Source: Mangrovimicrobium sp033283265
GTDB taxonomy: Bacteria; Pseudomonadota; Gammaproteobacteria; Pseudomonadales; Halieaceae
Assembly: GCA_033283265.1 (NCBI GenBank)
Contig: JAWMQN010000006.1
Location: 119,733-183,732, forward strand
Direction of reading: 5' to 3'
Length of the DNA stretch: 64,000 nt
Part shown: one piece after another, positions 42,621 through 51,587 of the stretch
Layout: every line of letters starts with the position of its first letter
Position numbering within the stretch: the first letter of the stretch is position 1
Made by a program: the position numbers and the translations under genes
The notes under the pieces: generated by a model
Told to the model about the DNA's origin: nothing
The model's input: only the letters and a program-made list of their open reading frames with translations
Database searches by the model: none

Positions 42621-44162
42621 TCAGCCGGGCCAGTAGCGCTGCCTGATGGCCTGTTTCGCCAGCTTGCCGACATCGTCCCGGGGCAGCTGCTGTTCGAAGT
42701 CGATGCTCTGCGGGCATTTGAGGGTGGCCAGACGCGAGCGGCAGTAGTCGATCAGCTCGCGCTCCAGCTGCGGGCCGGCCCGTGTCCAGTCCGCCGGTTG
42801 CACCAGTGCCTTCACCTGCTCGCCCATGTCCGCGTCCGGCACGCCGAACACCACCACGTCGGCGACCTCGGGGTGCGCCACCAGCGCGTCCTCCGCTTCC
42901 TGCGGGTAGATGTTCACGCCGCCGCAGATGATCATGAACGCCTTGCGGTCGGAGAGGTACAGATAGCCCTCGTCGTCGACCCGGCCGATGTCGCCGAAGG
43001 TGGACCACTCCGGGTGCAGCGGGTGGCGGGCGTTGTGGGTTTTCTGCGCGTCGCCGAGGTACTCGAAGCGGGCCCCGGTGTTGAAGTAGACCGTGCCGGT
43101 CTCACCGGGCGGCAGTTCCCGGCCGGCGTCGTCGCAGATGTGGATGCTGCCCAGTGAGGCGCGGCCCACCGAGCCCGGTTTGCGCAGCCACTCCTCGGAG
43201 CTGATCATGGTCGAGCCGGCGTTCTCGGTGCCGCCGTAGATCTCCTCGAGTACCGGCCCCCACCACTCGATCATCGCCCGCTTGGTCTCCACCGGGCAGG
43301 GGGCCGCCGAGTGAATCGCCACCTGCAGCGAGGAGACATCGTATTTTGCCCGCACCGCGTCCGGCAGCTTGAGCATGCGGATGAACATCGTCGGCACGAA
43401 CTGGCCGCGCTCGGGGCGGTATTTTTCCAGGCTGCGCAGCATGCCCTCCGCGTCGAACTTCTCGAACAGCAGGACGCAGGCGCCGAGGCTCTGCTCGGCC
43501 ATGGCCATCGCCAGCGGGCCGCTGTGGTAGAGCGGGGCGGAGACCGCGAATGTGCTGCCCGGCCCCGAGCCGTAGCGGTATTGCATCAGCGGCGCGAAGG
43601 GCGGCGGCAGGTCGAAGGGCCCCTCGGGCAGCGGCTGGCGCACGCCCTTGGGCTTGCCGGTGGTGCCCGAGGAGTAGTTCATCACCTGGCCCGGGGCCGG
43701 GTCGGCGATCAGTGTGTCGGGCAATTCCGCGCAGGCCGTCAGCCAGGGCGTGACACCGGCTGTGTCGCCCTCGACGCTGAAAAAATGCTCGACCGCCGGG
43801 CACAGCTCGCGCAGCCGGGCGCCGCTGTCGGGGGCGTGTTTCAGGCTCGCGTCGAGGATCAGCACCCGCGATCCGCTGTCGTTGACCTGGTAGGCGGCTT
43901 CCTCCGCGGTCAGCTTGGCGGGGATCGGCACCATGTACAGGCCGCTGCGCTTCATCGCCCAGGCGATCTCGAGGAAGCGCGCGTTGTTGCCGGACCACAG
44001 GGCGAAGCTGTCGCCGCGCCGCAGCCCCAGGCTGCGCAGCAGCTGGGCACCGCGGTTGGCGGCGCTCTCCAGCATGCGAAAGGTCAGCGTCTCGCCGCTG
44101 CCCGCCATGATGAGCGCGGGTGCGTCGGCCTGGCTGGCGCTCCAGTGGCCGGGGTAGCTCAT
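42621..44162 (-). CDS. AMP-forming acyl-CoA synthetase
   Basis: A 513-aa ANL ligase. The phosphate-binding loop is NYSSGTTGKPKGVRQP, with YGGTENAGST, the hinge DEGYLYLSDRKAFMIICGGVNIYP, and the C-terminal Lys in DDVGKLAKQAIR. Third ligase of the operon starting at 48180. Resembles the fatty-acyl/terpenoid acid ligases common in such clusters; substrate unassigned. Confidence 0.9.
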   Translation of the reverse strand: MSYPGHWSASQADAPALIMAGSGETLTFRMLESAANRGAQLLRSLGLRRGDSFALWSGNNARFLEIAWAMKRSGLYMVPIPAKLTAEEAAYQVNDSGSRVLILDASLKHAPDSGARLRELCPAVEHFFSVEGDTAGVTPWLTACAELPDTLIADPAPGQVMNYSSGTTGKPKGVRQPLPEGPFDLPPPFAPLMQYRYGSGPGSTFAVSAPLYHSGPLAMAMAEQSLGACVLLFEKFDAEGMLRSLEKYRPERGQFVPTMFIRMLKLPDAVRAKYDVSSLQVAIHSAAPCPVETKRAMIEWWGPVLEEIYGGTENAGSTMISSEEWLRKPGSVGRASLGSIHICDDAGRELPPGETGTVYFNTGARFEYLGDAQKTHNARHPLHPEWSTFGDIGRVDDEGYLYLSDRKAFMIICGGVNIYPQEAEDALVAHPEVADVVVFGVPDADMGEQVKALVQPADWTRAGPQLERELIDYCRSRLATLKCPQSIDFEQQLPRDDVGKLAKQAIRQRYWPG

Positions 44163-44250
44163 GCTCGTTCTCCCTGTTCCTCGCGCTTTCCGGCGCTGTT
44201 TATTGTCGGGCGGTGGGCCGCCGCAGTTCCCCTGCAGCGGTGGCCGCGCT

Positions 44251-45066
44251 TCAGTAGCCGCGAAACTGCGGCGGGCGCTTTTCCATGAAGGCGCGGCCCG
44301 CCTCCTTGCCGTCGTGGGAGAGACTGGCGCGGGCGTTGGTGCTGCCCTCGATGGCCATGGTCTCCTCCAGCGCGCCGTTGATCGCCGCGTTGAGATTGCG
44401 CTTGATGCCGGCGTAGGCCAGTGCCGGGCCGCGGGCGAACTTCGCCGCCACCGCGCTGGTCTCGCTCTCCAGTTGTGCGTCCGCCACCACCCGGGTGACC
44501 AGGCCCATGGCCAGGGCCTGCGGCGCCGGGATTTTCTCGTCCAGCAGGTAGAGTTCCCGGGCGCGGGCCGGACCGACCAGCTGCGTCAGCAGGTAACTGC
44601 CGCCGGGGTCGCCGCAGCGGGCGGCGCTGGCGAAGGCGGTCTTGAACAGCGCGGTCTCCGAGGCGATGCGCAAATCACAGGCCGCGGCCAGCACCAGGCC
44701 GCTGCCCGCCGCGGGACCGCGGATCGAGGCGATGGTCGGCTTGCTCATGCGGTGCAGCAGCACGGGTATCTGCGCGTCCTCCATCAGCCGCGCCGCGACC
44801 TGCTCCGGCTCCCACCACAGCGGGTCGCCGGCGTAGCGCGCGGCGAGCGGGTCCGGCTCACCCTCGTCGCCAGCGAGGTCGAAGCCGGCGCAGAAGCCGC
44901 GGCCCGCCCCTGCCAGCACCACAGCCCGTACGCCCGGGTCGCGGGCGCAGTCGAGGAGGGCGGCGTGCAGCTCCCGGGTGAGGGCGCTGGTCAGGGTGTT
45001 GAGCCGCTCGGGGCGGTTCAGGGTGAGGGTGCGCACGCCCTCGCTATCTTCGATCAACAGGCTCAT
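44251..45066 (-). CDS. Enoyl-CoA hydratase/isomerase (crotonase family)
   Basis: A 271-aa crotonase with FCAGFDLAGDE and RGPAAGSGLVL oxyanion segments. Hydratase Glu residues are not conserved; an Asp in RCGDPGGSYLLTQLV is retained, as in PaaG-type isomerases. C-terminal FMEKRPPQFRGY is typical. It sits between two ligase genes in the five-gene operon. Confidence 0.87.
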   Translation of the reverse strand: MSLLIEDSEGVRTLTLNRPERLNTLTSALTRELHAALLDCARDPGVRAVVLAGAGRGFCAGFDLAGDEGEPDPLAARYAGDPLWWEPEQVAARLMEDAQIPVLLHRMSKPTIASIRGPAAGSGLVLAAACDLRIASETALFKTAFASAARCGDPGGSYLLTQLVGPARARELYLLDEKIPAPQALAMGLVTRVVADAQLESETSAVAAKFARGPALAYAGIKRNLNAAINGALEETMAIEGSTNARASLSHDGKEAGRAFMEKRPPQFRGY

Positions 45067-45124
45067 CGCTTACTCCGGGCCGGCTGGGTCGCGGCCGCTT
45101 TTCGATCATCATGGATTGGCACCC

Positions 45125-46657
45125 TCAGTGCTCCGCCTCGAGCATTTCCCGCAGCGCCGGCCGGTCGAGCTTGCCGGTGGCGGTGCGGGGCACTTCTTCC
45201 AGCGAGGCCAGCAGCCGCCAGCGGGAGGGAACCTTGAAGGCGCTGAGGCGCTCGCCCAGTTGCCGCTGCAGTTCAGCGGGATCACAGCGGGCCGGTGCAA
45301 GCGGCAGCACGGCGGCGCCGAGGCACTGCCTGCCGTCGATCTGCAGCTCGCTGACAAAGGCGCGGCCGACGCCGTCGAGGGATTCGATGGCGGCGACAAT
45401 TTCCGCGGGGAACACCGACACGCCGCGCAGCTTGATCATGTCGTCCAGCCGCCCGGCGTGGTAGAGAAAGCCGTCGGCGTCGAGCCTGGCGAGATCGCCG
45501 CTGGTGTACCAGCCATCGGCGCTGAATGTCTCCTCGCGCTCGCGGCCGCAGATCGCCCGGAACAGGTTGCGCCCGCGCAGCTGCAGGCAGCCGGTTTCAC
45601 CGCGGGGCATCTCGGCGCCGGAGTCCGCATCGACGATACGCATCTCCATGTCCTCGAAGGGCCGGCCGCAGCTGCCCGCCTTGTCCGCGGGCATGTCCTT
45701 GTCCATGGCGTAGCCGCAGCAGGGGCCGAAGGTTTCCGTCATGCCGAACAGGCTCGCGCGCCGCCCGGGTGTGCCGCGCTGTTCTGGCGGCAGCACCGCA
45801 TCCAGGCTGCCCGGCTTGAGCGTCGAGAGATCCTCCTGGCGGTAATCCGGGTGGGCGGCGATCTGCGCCGCCTGGTCGGGCCAGCCGCGAAACAGGCTGG
45901 CGCGCTCGCGCCTGAGGAAGGCGAGGGTCTGCGCCGGCTGTGACGCGGCTTCGGTGAGCAGGGTGGCGCCGGCGTTCAGGGCTGTGACCAGGCCGCCGCT
46001 GAAACCGCCGGCCCAGAACAGCGGCATCGGCAGGTAGAGGCGATCGCCCGCCCCGACGCAGCGCGCGGCGAGCCCCGCGGCGTTGGCGCGCAGGGCGCCG
46101 CCGTGGGTGTGGATCACACCCTTGGGTGCGCCGCTGCTGCCGGAGGTGAAGATGATCGCCATGTCGTCGCCGGGGCGGACGGATGCCGACAGCGCGTCGG
46201 TGACCGCCCCGGTGGCCGGGTCGCCGCCCAGGCCGGGTTCGCCCTGCCAAAAAAGATTGTTGAGCGAGGGCAGGGCGGCTCGCAGGTCGCCGGCGGCGAA
46301 CTCGGCGCGGTAGTCGCGCCCGCGCAGGCGCTCGCTCGCGACCAGGTGGCGCACGCCCGCCAGCGCCAGCTGTGCCTGCAGCTCCGGCGCCTGCAGCAGG
46401 GTGCTCAGCGGCACCAGGGTGGCGCCGATGCGCATCACCGCGCAGGCGTTGAGCACCCACTCGCAGCCGTTCTCCATCAGCAGGCCGACGCGATGGCCCT
46501 GGTTGACGCCGCGGGCGACCAGCCAGGCCGCGCGTTCGCGGCTCAGGTTGAAGAGCTCGGTGTAGCTGAGGCGGCGGTCGTGGTCGACCACGGCATCGAC
46601 GGCCGGGCTGTCGTGGGCGCGCTGGGCAAGGAGGGCGGGCAGGGTCTCGCAGGTCAC
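45125..46657 (-). CDS. AMP-forming acyl-CoA synthetase
   Basis: A 510-aa ANL ligase. The phosphate loop is IIFTSGSSGAPKGVIHTHG, the hinge is WYTSGDLARLDADGFLYHAGR, and the catalytic Lys is in VPRTATGKLDRPAL. It overlaps the upstream ligase gene by four bases (ATGA) and shares the VIHTHG motif with it; the two are tandem paralogues that may take related acids. Confidence 0.9.
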   Translation of the reverse strand: MTCETLPALLAQRAHDSPAVDAVVDHDRRLSYTELFNLSRERAAWLVARGVNQGHRVGLLMENGCEWVLNACAVMRIGATLVPLSTLLQAPELQAQLALAGVRHLVASERLRGRDYRAEFAAGDLRAALPSLNNLFWQGEPGLGGDPATGAVTDALSASVRPGDDMAIIFTSGSSGAPKGVIHTHGGALRANAAGLAARCVGAGDRLYLPMPLFWAGGFSGGLVTALNAGATLLTEAASQPAQTLAFLRRERASLFRGWPDQAAQIAAHPDYRQEDLSTLKPGSLDAVLPPEQRGTPGRRASLFGMTETFGPCCGYAMDKDMPADKAGSCGRPFEDMEMRIVDADSGAEMPRGETGCLQLRGRNLFRAICGREREETFSADGWYTSGDLARLDADGFLYHAGRLDDMIKLRGVSVFPAEIVAAIESLDGVGRAFVSELQIDGRQCLGAAVLPLAPARCDPAELQRQLGERLSAFKVPSRWRLLASLEEVPRTATGKLDRPALREMLEAEH

Positions 46658-48180
46658 GAGAGCAGCTCCACCAGTCGTTTCAGGTCGACCTTGCCGCTGG
46701 ACAGCGTCGGCAGTTCGTTCTCGCCCATGCGGACGAAGCGGCGCGGCACCTTGTAGGGCGACAGTCGCTGCAGCAGTGCCGTGCGCAGCGCGGCCTCGTC
46801 CGGCATGTCGCCGATGAGGACCGCGGTCACCAACTGGCCGCGCTCCGGGTCCGGCACGCCGACCACCAGCGACATGCCGCCGCCGGTGACGTCGCTGATC
46901 GCCCCCTCGACTTCCCGCGGTGAGACCTGGGCGCCGGCGGTGCGGATGATGTCACCCGCGCGGCCCTTGAAGAAGAACTCGCCGTCGGCGTCGAGCTGCA
47001 TCATGTCGCCGGTGTGCAGCCAGCCCCCGGTATCGAAGCACTGCCAGCGCTCGCGGCCATAGTAACCCTGCATGACGTTGGGCCCGCGCACCAGGAACTC
47101 GCCCGCGCTCGCGTCGGCGCCGCTCTGTGGGTCGACCAGGCGGGCCTCGATGCCGGCAACCGGCCGGCCGAAGGTGCCGCGCTTGCGCTCGGGCAGGTCG
47201 ACATCGCCCTTGCCGTAGAGCGACACGCTGCCGGTTTCGGTCATGCCGAGCAGGTTGGCGCGCAGCTCCGGGTCCCGCGGCCGGGTGTCCGGCGGCATGA
47301 TGGGGTAGAGGTTGCCGCGGCGCAGGCAGGCGAGGTCGCGGCGGGCAAAGCTCGGGTGCCGCGCCAGGTGGAGTACGGTGGAGGCGACCCCGTTGCACAT
47401 GCTCGGCTGTTCCGCTTCCAGCAGGTCCAGGGTGGCCTCCGCGTCGGCGGCGGAGCAGATCAGGCGCGCCCCGGCCAGCAGCGTGGCGATGAAACTGTAG
47501 GCCAGGCCGCCGATCCAGAAGAAGGGTGAGTTGGAGAACAGGCGGTCCTCCGGGCCGTAGTCGCGCAGCGCGTTCTGCCGGCGCATGTTGCGGATGACCT
47601 GGCCGTGGGTGTGGATCACGCCCTTGGGCGCGCTGGTGGAGCCGGAGGTGTGGACGATGGCCAGCCAGTCGGCGGGCGCTACCTGGGCTTCGGCCGTGCC
47701 GATGTCGAGCGCGTTTGCTGCGCCCGCCTGTTCGAGGGCGTCGACACCGAACCAGACCCGGCGCAGTGCCGGCAGCTGCGGCAGCAGCAGGTCGCTGTCC
47801 GCCTCGCTGCCGATGGCTTCGCGCACCCGGGTGACCAGTTCCTGGCCGCGGTAGGAGCCGGCGCTGATGAGGTACTCGGCGTCCGAGCCACGCAGCAGGC
47901 CGCGCAATTCAGGGGCGGTGGAGAGGGTGCTGAAGGGGATGGCGACGGCGCCGATGCGGGTGATGGCGAGAAAGGCGACGGCGAAGTCGGCGCTGTTGCC
48001 CATGAGCATCGCGAGCTTGCTGCCGCGGCCGACCCCGGCCGCCAGGAGCGCGGCGGCGATGCGCCGCGAGCGGGCTTCCGCATCCGCGTAGCTCAGCCGC
48101 TCGGCGTCGACGACCAGCAGCGGGCGAGGGCCCAGCGCCGCCTGTTGTGCCAGGATGCCTGCAATGGTGTCGGTGCTCAT
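46654..48180 (-). CDS. AMP-forming acyl-CoA synthetase
   Basis: A 508-aa ANL ligase. The phosphate loop is IVHTSGSTSAPKGVIHTHG, the hinge is WLHTGDMMQLDADGEFFFKGRAG, and the C-terminal Lys is in LSSGKVDLKRL. First gene of a leftward five-gene operon (ligase, ligase, crotonase, ligase, SDR), with an operator motif 30 bases before its start. Confidence 0.9.
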   Translation of the reverse strand: MSTDTIAGILAQQAALGPRPLLVVDAERLSYADAEARSRRIAAALLAAGVGRGSKLAMLMGNSADFAVAFLAITRIGAVAIPFSTLSTAPELRGLLRGSDAEYLISAGSYRGQELVTRVREAIGSEADSDLLLPQLPALRRVWFGVDALEQAGAANALDIGTAEAQVAPADWLAIVHTSGSTSAPKGVIHTHGQVIRNMRRQNALRDYGPEDRLFSNSPFFWIGGLAYSFIATLLAGARLICSAADAEATLDLLEAEQPSMCNGVASTVLHLARHPSFARRDLACLRRGNLYPIMPPDTRPRDPELRANLLGMTETGSVSLYGKGDVDLPERKRGTFGRPVAGIEARLVDPQSGADASAGEFLVRGPNVMQGYYGRERWQCFDTGGWLHTGDMMQLDADGEFFFKGRAGDIIRTAGAQVSPREVEGAISDVTGGGMSLVVGVPDPERGQLVTAVLIGDMPDEAALRTALLQRLSPYKVPRRFVRMGENELPTLSSGKVDLKRLVELLS

Positions 48181-48209
48181 GCGTGCCCGGGACTGTTATT
48201 GATTATGCT

Positions 48210-48230
48210 CAAATAGTTAACCTTATACTA
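48210..48230 (-). promoter_or_regulatory. Operator-like motif O14, upstream of the ligase operon
   Basis: Begins CAAATAGTTAACC and continues TTATACTA. Identical to the best copy O9 over its first 12 bases. It ends 30 bases from the ligase start. Confidence 0.6.
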
Positions 48231-48370
48231 CAGAGCAGTGTCAACGCTTCAAGGGCGGGTTCTGCGGCTTAAAATCGCTGTTTTGCCGGATAAATAAAGG
48301 GGAGTTCGGCGGTTTTTTAGTCGTGGAGCTCGCCGGGAGTACGCGAGTCACGGGCATCATTGCTCTCAAT

Positions 48371-48390
48371 TGTATAAATGATTAAACTGG
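48371..48390 (+). promoter_or_regulatory. Operator-like motif O15 (weaker), upstream of a crotonase
   Basis: TGTATAAATGATTAAACTGG. The minus strand reads AGTTTAATCATTTATACA, resembling the weaker half of O5. It lies 37 bases before the crotonase start and is the partner of O14 in the divergent region. Confidence 0.35.
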
Positions 48391-48427
48391 AGCGAAAAGC
48401 GGCGATACACGGCGGGGAGTACAGGCC

Positions 48428-49342
48428 TTGAGTGACGATAACAACGAGCAGGGTGCGGCGCCGGGTGCGCCCGCGGAAGACCTGGGCCAGAGCGTGCTCT
48501 ACGAGGTGGTCGAGGAGCATATCTGCAGGATCACCCTCAACCGCCCGCAGCGGCGTAACGCGATTGCCGTGCCCGACATGAGCGAACTGCTGGCCGATTG
48601 CCTGCAGCGCGCCCAGGACGACGACCGGGTCAAGGTGGTGGTGCTCGGGGCGAAGGGCGAGGACTTCTGCGCCGGTGAGGACACCCGGCAGACCCCGGTC
48701 GAGTCCTTCGGGCTGAAGAAGGGTTCCCGCCTGCCGCAGTCGATCCGCATGCGGCAGATGCGCAAGACCTACGAGTCCATGCAGAAGGGAATGATCTGGG
48801 GCGACAAGGTGGTGATCGCCGCCTGCCAGGGCAACGTCATGGGCCTGGGCTTTTCCTATGCGCTGGCCTGCGACCTGCTGATATGCAGCGATGACGCCCG
48901 TTTCGCCCGCCGCCAGGCGCGCATCGGCTTCGCCGCCTTCGACGGCCAGTTGCCGATGGCGCTGATGAAACTCGGCCTCAACCGCGGCATGGAGATCCTG
49001 CTGACCGGGCGCAGTGTCAGCCCACAGGAACTCAAGGACTGGGGTGTGGCCAACTCGGTGGTGCCGCGGGAGGAGCTGGAGGCCGAGGCGCTGCGCTACG
49101 CGCGGGCCATCGCGGCGCTGGCCACCGACGGCCTGATGCTCGGCAAGCGCGCCCTGCACCAGTACCTGCACGGTGTCGGCATGGCAGCCTACCAGAACTT
49201 CGCCAGCGTGGCGCACCCCCTGTTCACCAACCTGGTGTGGCGCGAGGACGAGTACAATTTCATGCGCGAGCGCAACGAGGTCGGCAACAAGGAAGCCTGG
49301 AAGAACCTCAACGATATTTTCGAACAGCAGGGCTTCGACTGA
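48428..49342 (+). CDS. Enoyl-CoA hydratase/isomerase with C-terminal extension
   Basis: A 304-aa crotonase, about 40 aa longer than usual at the C-terminus (YNFMRERNEVGNKEAW). Oxyanion segments are FCAGEDTRQ and QGNVMGLGFS; classical hydratase Glu residues are not conserved. The start is a TTG behind GGGGAG at good spacing; the first in-frame ATG would remove the conserved ITLNRPQRRNA start of the fold. It stands alone, divergent from the ligase operon. Confidence 0.85.
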   Translation: MSDDNNEQGAAPGAPAEDLGQSVLYEVVEEHICRITLNRPQRRNAIAVPDMSELLADCLQRAQDDDRVKVVVLGAKGEDFCAGEDTRQTPVESFGLKKGSRLPQSIRMRQMRKTYESMQKGMIWGDKVVIAACQGNVMGLGFSYALACDLLICSDDARFARRQARIGFAAFDGQLPMALMKLGLNRGMEILLTGRSVSPQELKDWGVANSVVPREELEAEALRYARAIAALATDGLMLGKRALHQYLHGVGMAAYQNFASVAHPLFTNLVWREDEYNFMRERNEVGNKEAWKNLNDIFEQQGFD

Positions 49343-49345
49343 AGC

Positions 49346-49369
49346 CCCGGGCTCAGCCCGGGTCGTTTT
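49346..49369 (+). terminator. Intrinsic terminator after the crotonase
   Basis: CCCGGGC-TCA-GCCCGGG, a perfect 7-bp stem with a 3-base loop, followed by TCGTTTTC. It starts 3 bases after the crotonase stop; the loop coincides with the stop codon of the convergent GntR gene. Confidence 0.5.
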
Positions 49370-50147
49370 CCTGCAGGACGTCGATGGGCATCTGCGCCCG
49401 GTAGGAACTCAGCACCACCTTGGTCGAGGCCTCGAGGTGGTTGCGCCAGAAGCGCTCCGCTTCGTCCGCTTCGCCCGCTTCCAGCAGGTCGATGAGCTTT
49501 TCCCGGCCGCGGATGCTCAGCCACTGCATTTTCTGCACGCCTTCGCGGGAGTGGGTTTTCACCGTCAGGTCGACCATCTGCATGTGCACGATGTCGTGCA
49601 GCAGCTTGGCGAACAGGGAGAGGGTCTTGTTGCGCGCCTGGGACGTGAGCACCTCGGAAAAATGCGTCTGTGCCTCGGCCAGCGCCACCGGGTTGCTCTC
49701 CTCGTAGGCCTGCTTGGCCGCGACGATATTGCCCTTGAGTTCCTCGAGCACCGCCAGTGAGCGGTTTTCCGCGATCAGCCGCGCCGCCGGCGGTTCGAGG
49801 AAGGCGCGCGCCTGCAGCACGTCGGCGAGGGTGGTGCCCTCCATCTGCAGGTACATGCCCACCTGTCGCGCGGTGACGCTGATATCCAGTTTCTGCACCC
49901 GGGCGCCGCCGTGCTGGCCGCGGGAAATCTTGATCAGCGATTCCGCTTCCAGCAGGCGCATGGCTTCGCGCAGGGTGGGGCGGGAGACCTCGAACTGTTC
50001 CTGCAGTACGCGCTCCGGCAGCAGTTTCTCGCCGGGGTGGAGTTCACCGGTGATGATCTGCCGGCGCAGCAGGTTGGCGATGCGGGAGGCCGCCTTGGGG
50101 TTCTTCGGCTTGGTTTTCTTGGCGGGTTTGGGCGCTGGTTGATTCAT
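49353..50147 (-). CDS. GntR-family transcriptional regulator, FadR/FCD subfamily
   Basis: A 264-aa regulator. After a Lys/Pro-rich N-terminal tail (residues 1-20), a winged helix-turn-helix spans about residues 20-90 (IITGELHPGEKLLPERVL; FEVSRPTLREAMRLLEAESL). The rest is an all-helical FCD ligand domain with candidate metal or ligand His residues in LLHDIVHMQM and NHLEAST. Such proteins usually repress catabolic operons until an acid or acyl-CoA binds. A near-perfect copy of the repeated operator motif lies 74 bases before its own start, so it is the prime candidate for the regulon's controller, with autoregulation. Confidence 0.9.
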   Translation of the reverse strand: MNQPAPKPAKKTKPKNPKAASRIANLLRRQIITGELHPGEKLLPERVLQEQFEVSRPTLREAMRLLEAESLIKISRGQHGGARVQKLDISVTARQVGMYLQMEGTTLADVLQARAFLEPPAARLIAENRSLAVLEELKGNIVAAKQAYEESNPVALAEAQTHFSEVLTSQARNKTLSLFAKLLHDIVHMQMVDLTVKTHSREGVQKMQWLSIRGREKLIDLLEAGEADEAERFWRNHLEASTKVVLSSYRAQMPIDVLQENDPG

Positions 50148-50220
50148 GGGTAATGGCGGGTCGGGCAGCCCGCCGCAGCTCTCATGGCTCCGGGTATTCC
50201 GGCAAGTATACTGACAGCAG

Positions 50221-50240
50221 TCAAATAGTTAAATAATTAA
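50221..50240 (-). promoter_or_regulatory. Operator-like motif O16, upstream of the GntR regulator
   Basis: TCAAATAGTTAAATAATTAA. Shares TCAAATAGTTAAATAA with O4. It lies between the thiolase stop and the regulator start and suggests autoregulation. Confidence 0.6.
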
Positions 50241-50285
50241 TGCCTGGCCGCGTAAGGCTTTGTTTCAGGGGTTTTTGGCGCATTC

Positions 50286-51494
50286 TCACGCGCGCTCGAA
50301 AATCGCCGCCAGGCCCTGGCCGCCGCCGATGCACATGGTGATCAGGCCGAGGCGCGCCTCGCGCCGGGCCATCTCCGGCAGCAGGGTGGCGAGGATGCGC
50401 CCGCCGGTCGCGCCCACCGGGTGGCCGAGGGAAATGCCGGAACCGTTGACGTTCATGCGCTGCAAGTCGGCGGGGCTGAACTGCCACTCCCGGGTGCAGG
50501 CCAGAACCTGGGCGGCGAAAGCCTCGTTGAGCTCGATCAGGTCGAGATCGGCGAGGGTGAGGCCCGCGCGCTGCAGGGCTTTGGCCGTCGCCGGTACCGG
50601 GCCGATGCCCATGCGCGCGGGTTCGACCCCGGCCACCGCCCAGGACCTGATGCGCGCCAGTGGCTGCATCCCATAGTGCTGCGCCAGTTCCGGCGTGGTG
50701 ACGATGCAGGCGGCGGCGCCGTCGTTCTGGCCGCTGGCGTTGCCGGGGGTGACAGTCGCTTCCGGGTCCTGTTGCAGCAGCATCGGCCTGAGGCCGGCGA
50801 GGGAGTCGAGGCTGGTCTCCGCTCGCGGGTGTTCGTCGACGGCGTACACGCTGCCGCCTTTGCGCCCGCGCACCTCCACCGGCACGATCACCGGTTCGAA
50901 CAGCCCCTGGCGCTGGGCGGCGACCGCGCGCTGGTGGGAGTGAAAAGCCAGTTCGTCCTGTTCCTCCCGGCTGATGCGGTACTCACGGCGCAGGTTCTCG
51001 GCCGTTTCGATCATGCCGCCGGGCACCGGAAAGTGCTTGCCGCCGGCGGTCACCCGGCCGCGGGCGAGGGCGTCGTCGAAGCTGAGCGCCGGGCCCTGTG
51101 CACCCCAGCGCGCCCGCGTGGAATAGAACGGGGCATTGCTCATGGACTCCGCGCCGCCGGCGATGACCACGTCGGAGCCGCCGGTGGCGACCTGCATGCT
51201 GGCGTAGATCACCGCCTGCAGGCCGGAGCCGCAGCGCCGGTCGAGCTGCAGCCCGCCGGTGCCGATCGGCAGGCCGGCGTCGAGTGCCACCACGCGGCCG
51301 AGGGCCGGGGCGTCCATGGAGGCGTAGCACTGGGCGAAGAGCACGTCGTCGACGGCGTCGCGGGGCAGTTCACTGCGTTCGAACAGCGCCGCGACCACGG
51401 CGGCGCCCAGCTGGTGGGCGGGCACGTCGCGGAACATGCCGCCGAAGCGGCCCACGGCGGTTCTCAGCGGCAGGCAAATCACTGCGTCGCGCAT
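50286..51494 (-). CDS. Acetyl-CoA acyltransferase (thiolase II family)
   Basis: A 402-aa thiolase. Acyl-accepting Cys88 lies in LDRRCGSGLQAV, GNASGQNDGAA is conserved, the catalytic His lies in SLGHPVGATGGR and the final Cys in TMCIGGGQG. It is divergent from the IclR-linked acyl-CoA dehydrogenase operon and probably supplies its thiolytic step, so the module has all four beta-oxidation activities. Confidence 0.92.
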   Translation of the reverse strand: MRDAVICLPLRTAVGRFGGMFRDVPAHQLGAAVVAALFERSELPRDAVDDVLFAQCYASMDAPALGRVVALDAGLPIGTGGLQLDRRCGSGLQAVIYASMQVATGGSDVVIAGGAESMSNAPFYSTRARWGAQGPALSFDDALARGRVTAGGKHFPVPGGMIETAENLRREYRISREEQDELAFHSHQRAVAAQRQGLFEPVIVPVEVRGRKGGSVYAVDEHPRAETSLDSLAGLRPMLLQQDPEATVTPGNASGQNDGAAACIVTTPELAQHYGMQPLARIRSWAVAGVEPARMGIGPVPATAKALQRAGLTLADLDLIELNEAFAAQVLACTREWQFSPADLQRMNVNGSGISLGHPVGATGGRILATLLPEMARREARLGLITMCIGGGQGLAAIFERA

Positions 51495-51539
51495 GCGTTA
51501 TCTCCTCTTTGCCCGGTGGCCCGGGGCGACGGTGAGGTT

Positions 51540-51564
51540 TTTTCGCTATCGTAAGTTGCGAAAA
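51540..51564. promoter_or_regulatory. Inverted repeat, possible IclR-type operator
   Basis: TTTTCGC and GCGAAAA separated by 11 bases, 46 bases from the thiolase start. The half-site matches that of the second palindrome at 51588-51604. Confidence 0.45.
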
Positions 51565-51587
51565 GAGATGCTAGCATTCGATATCTA

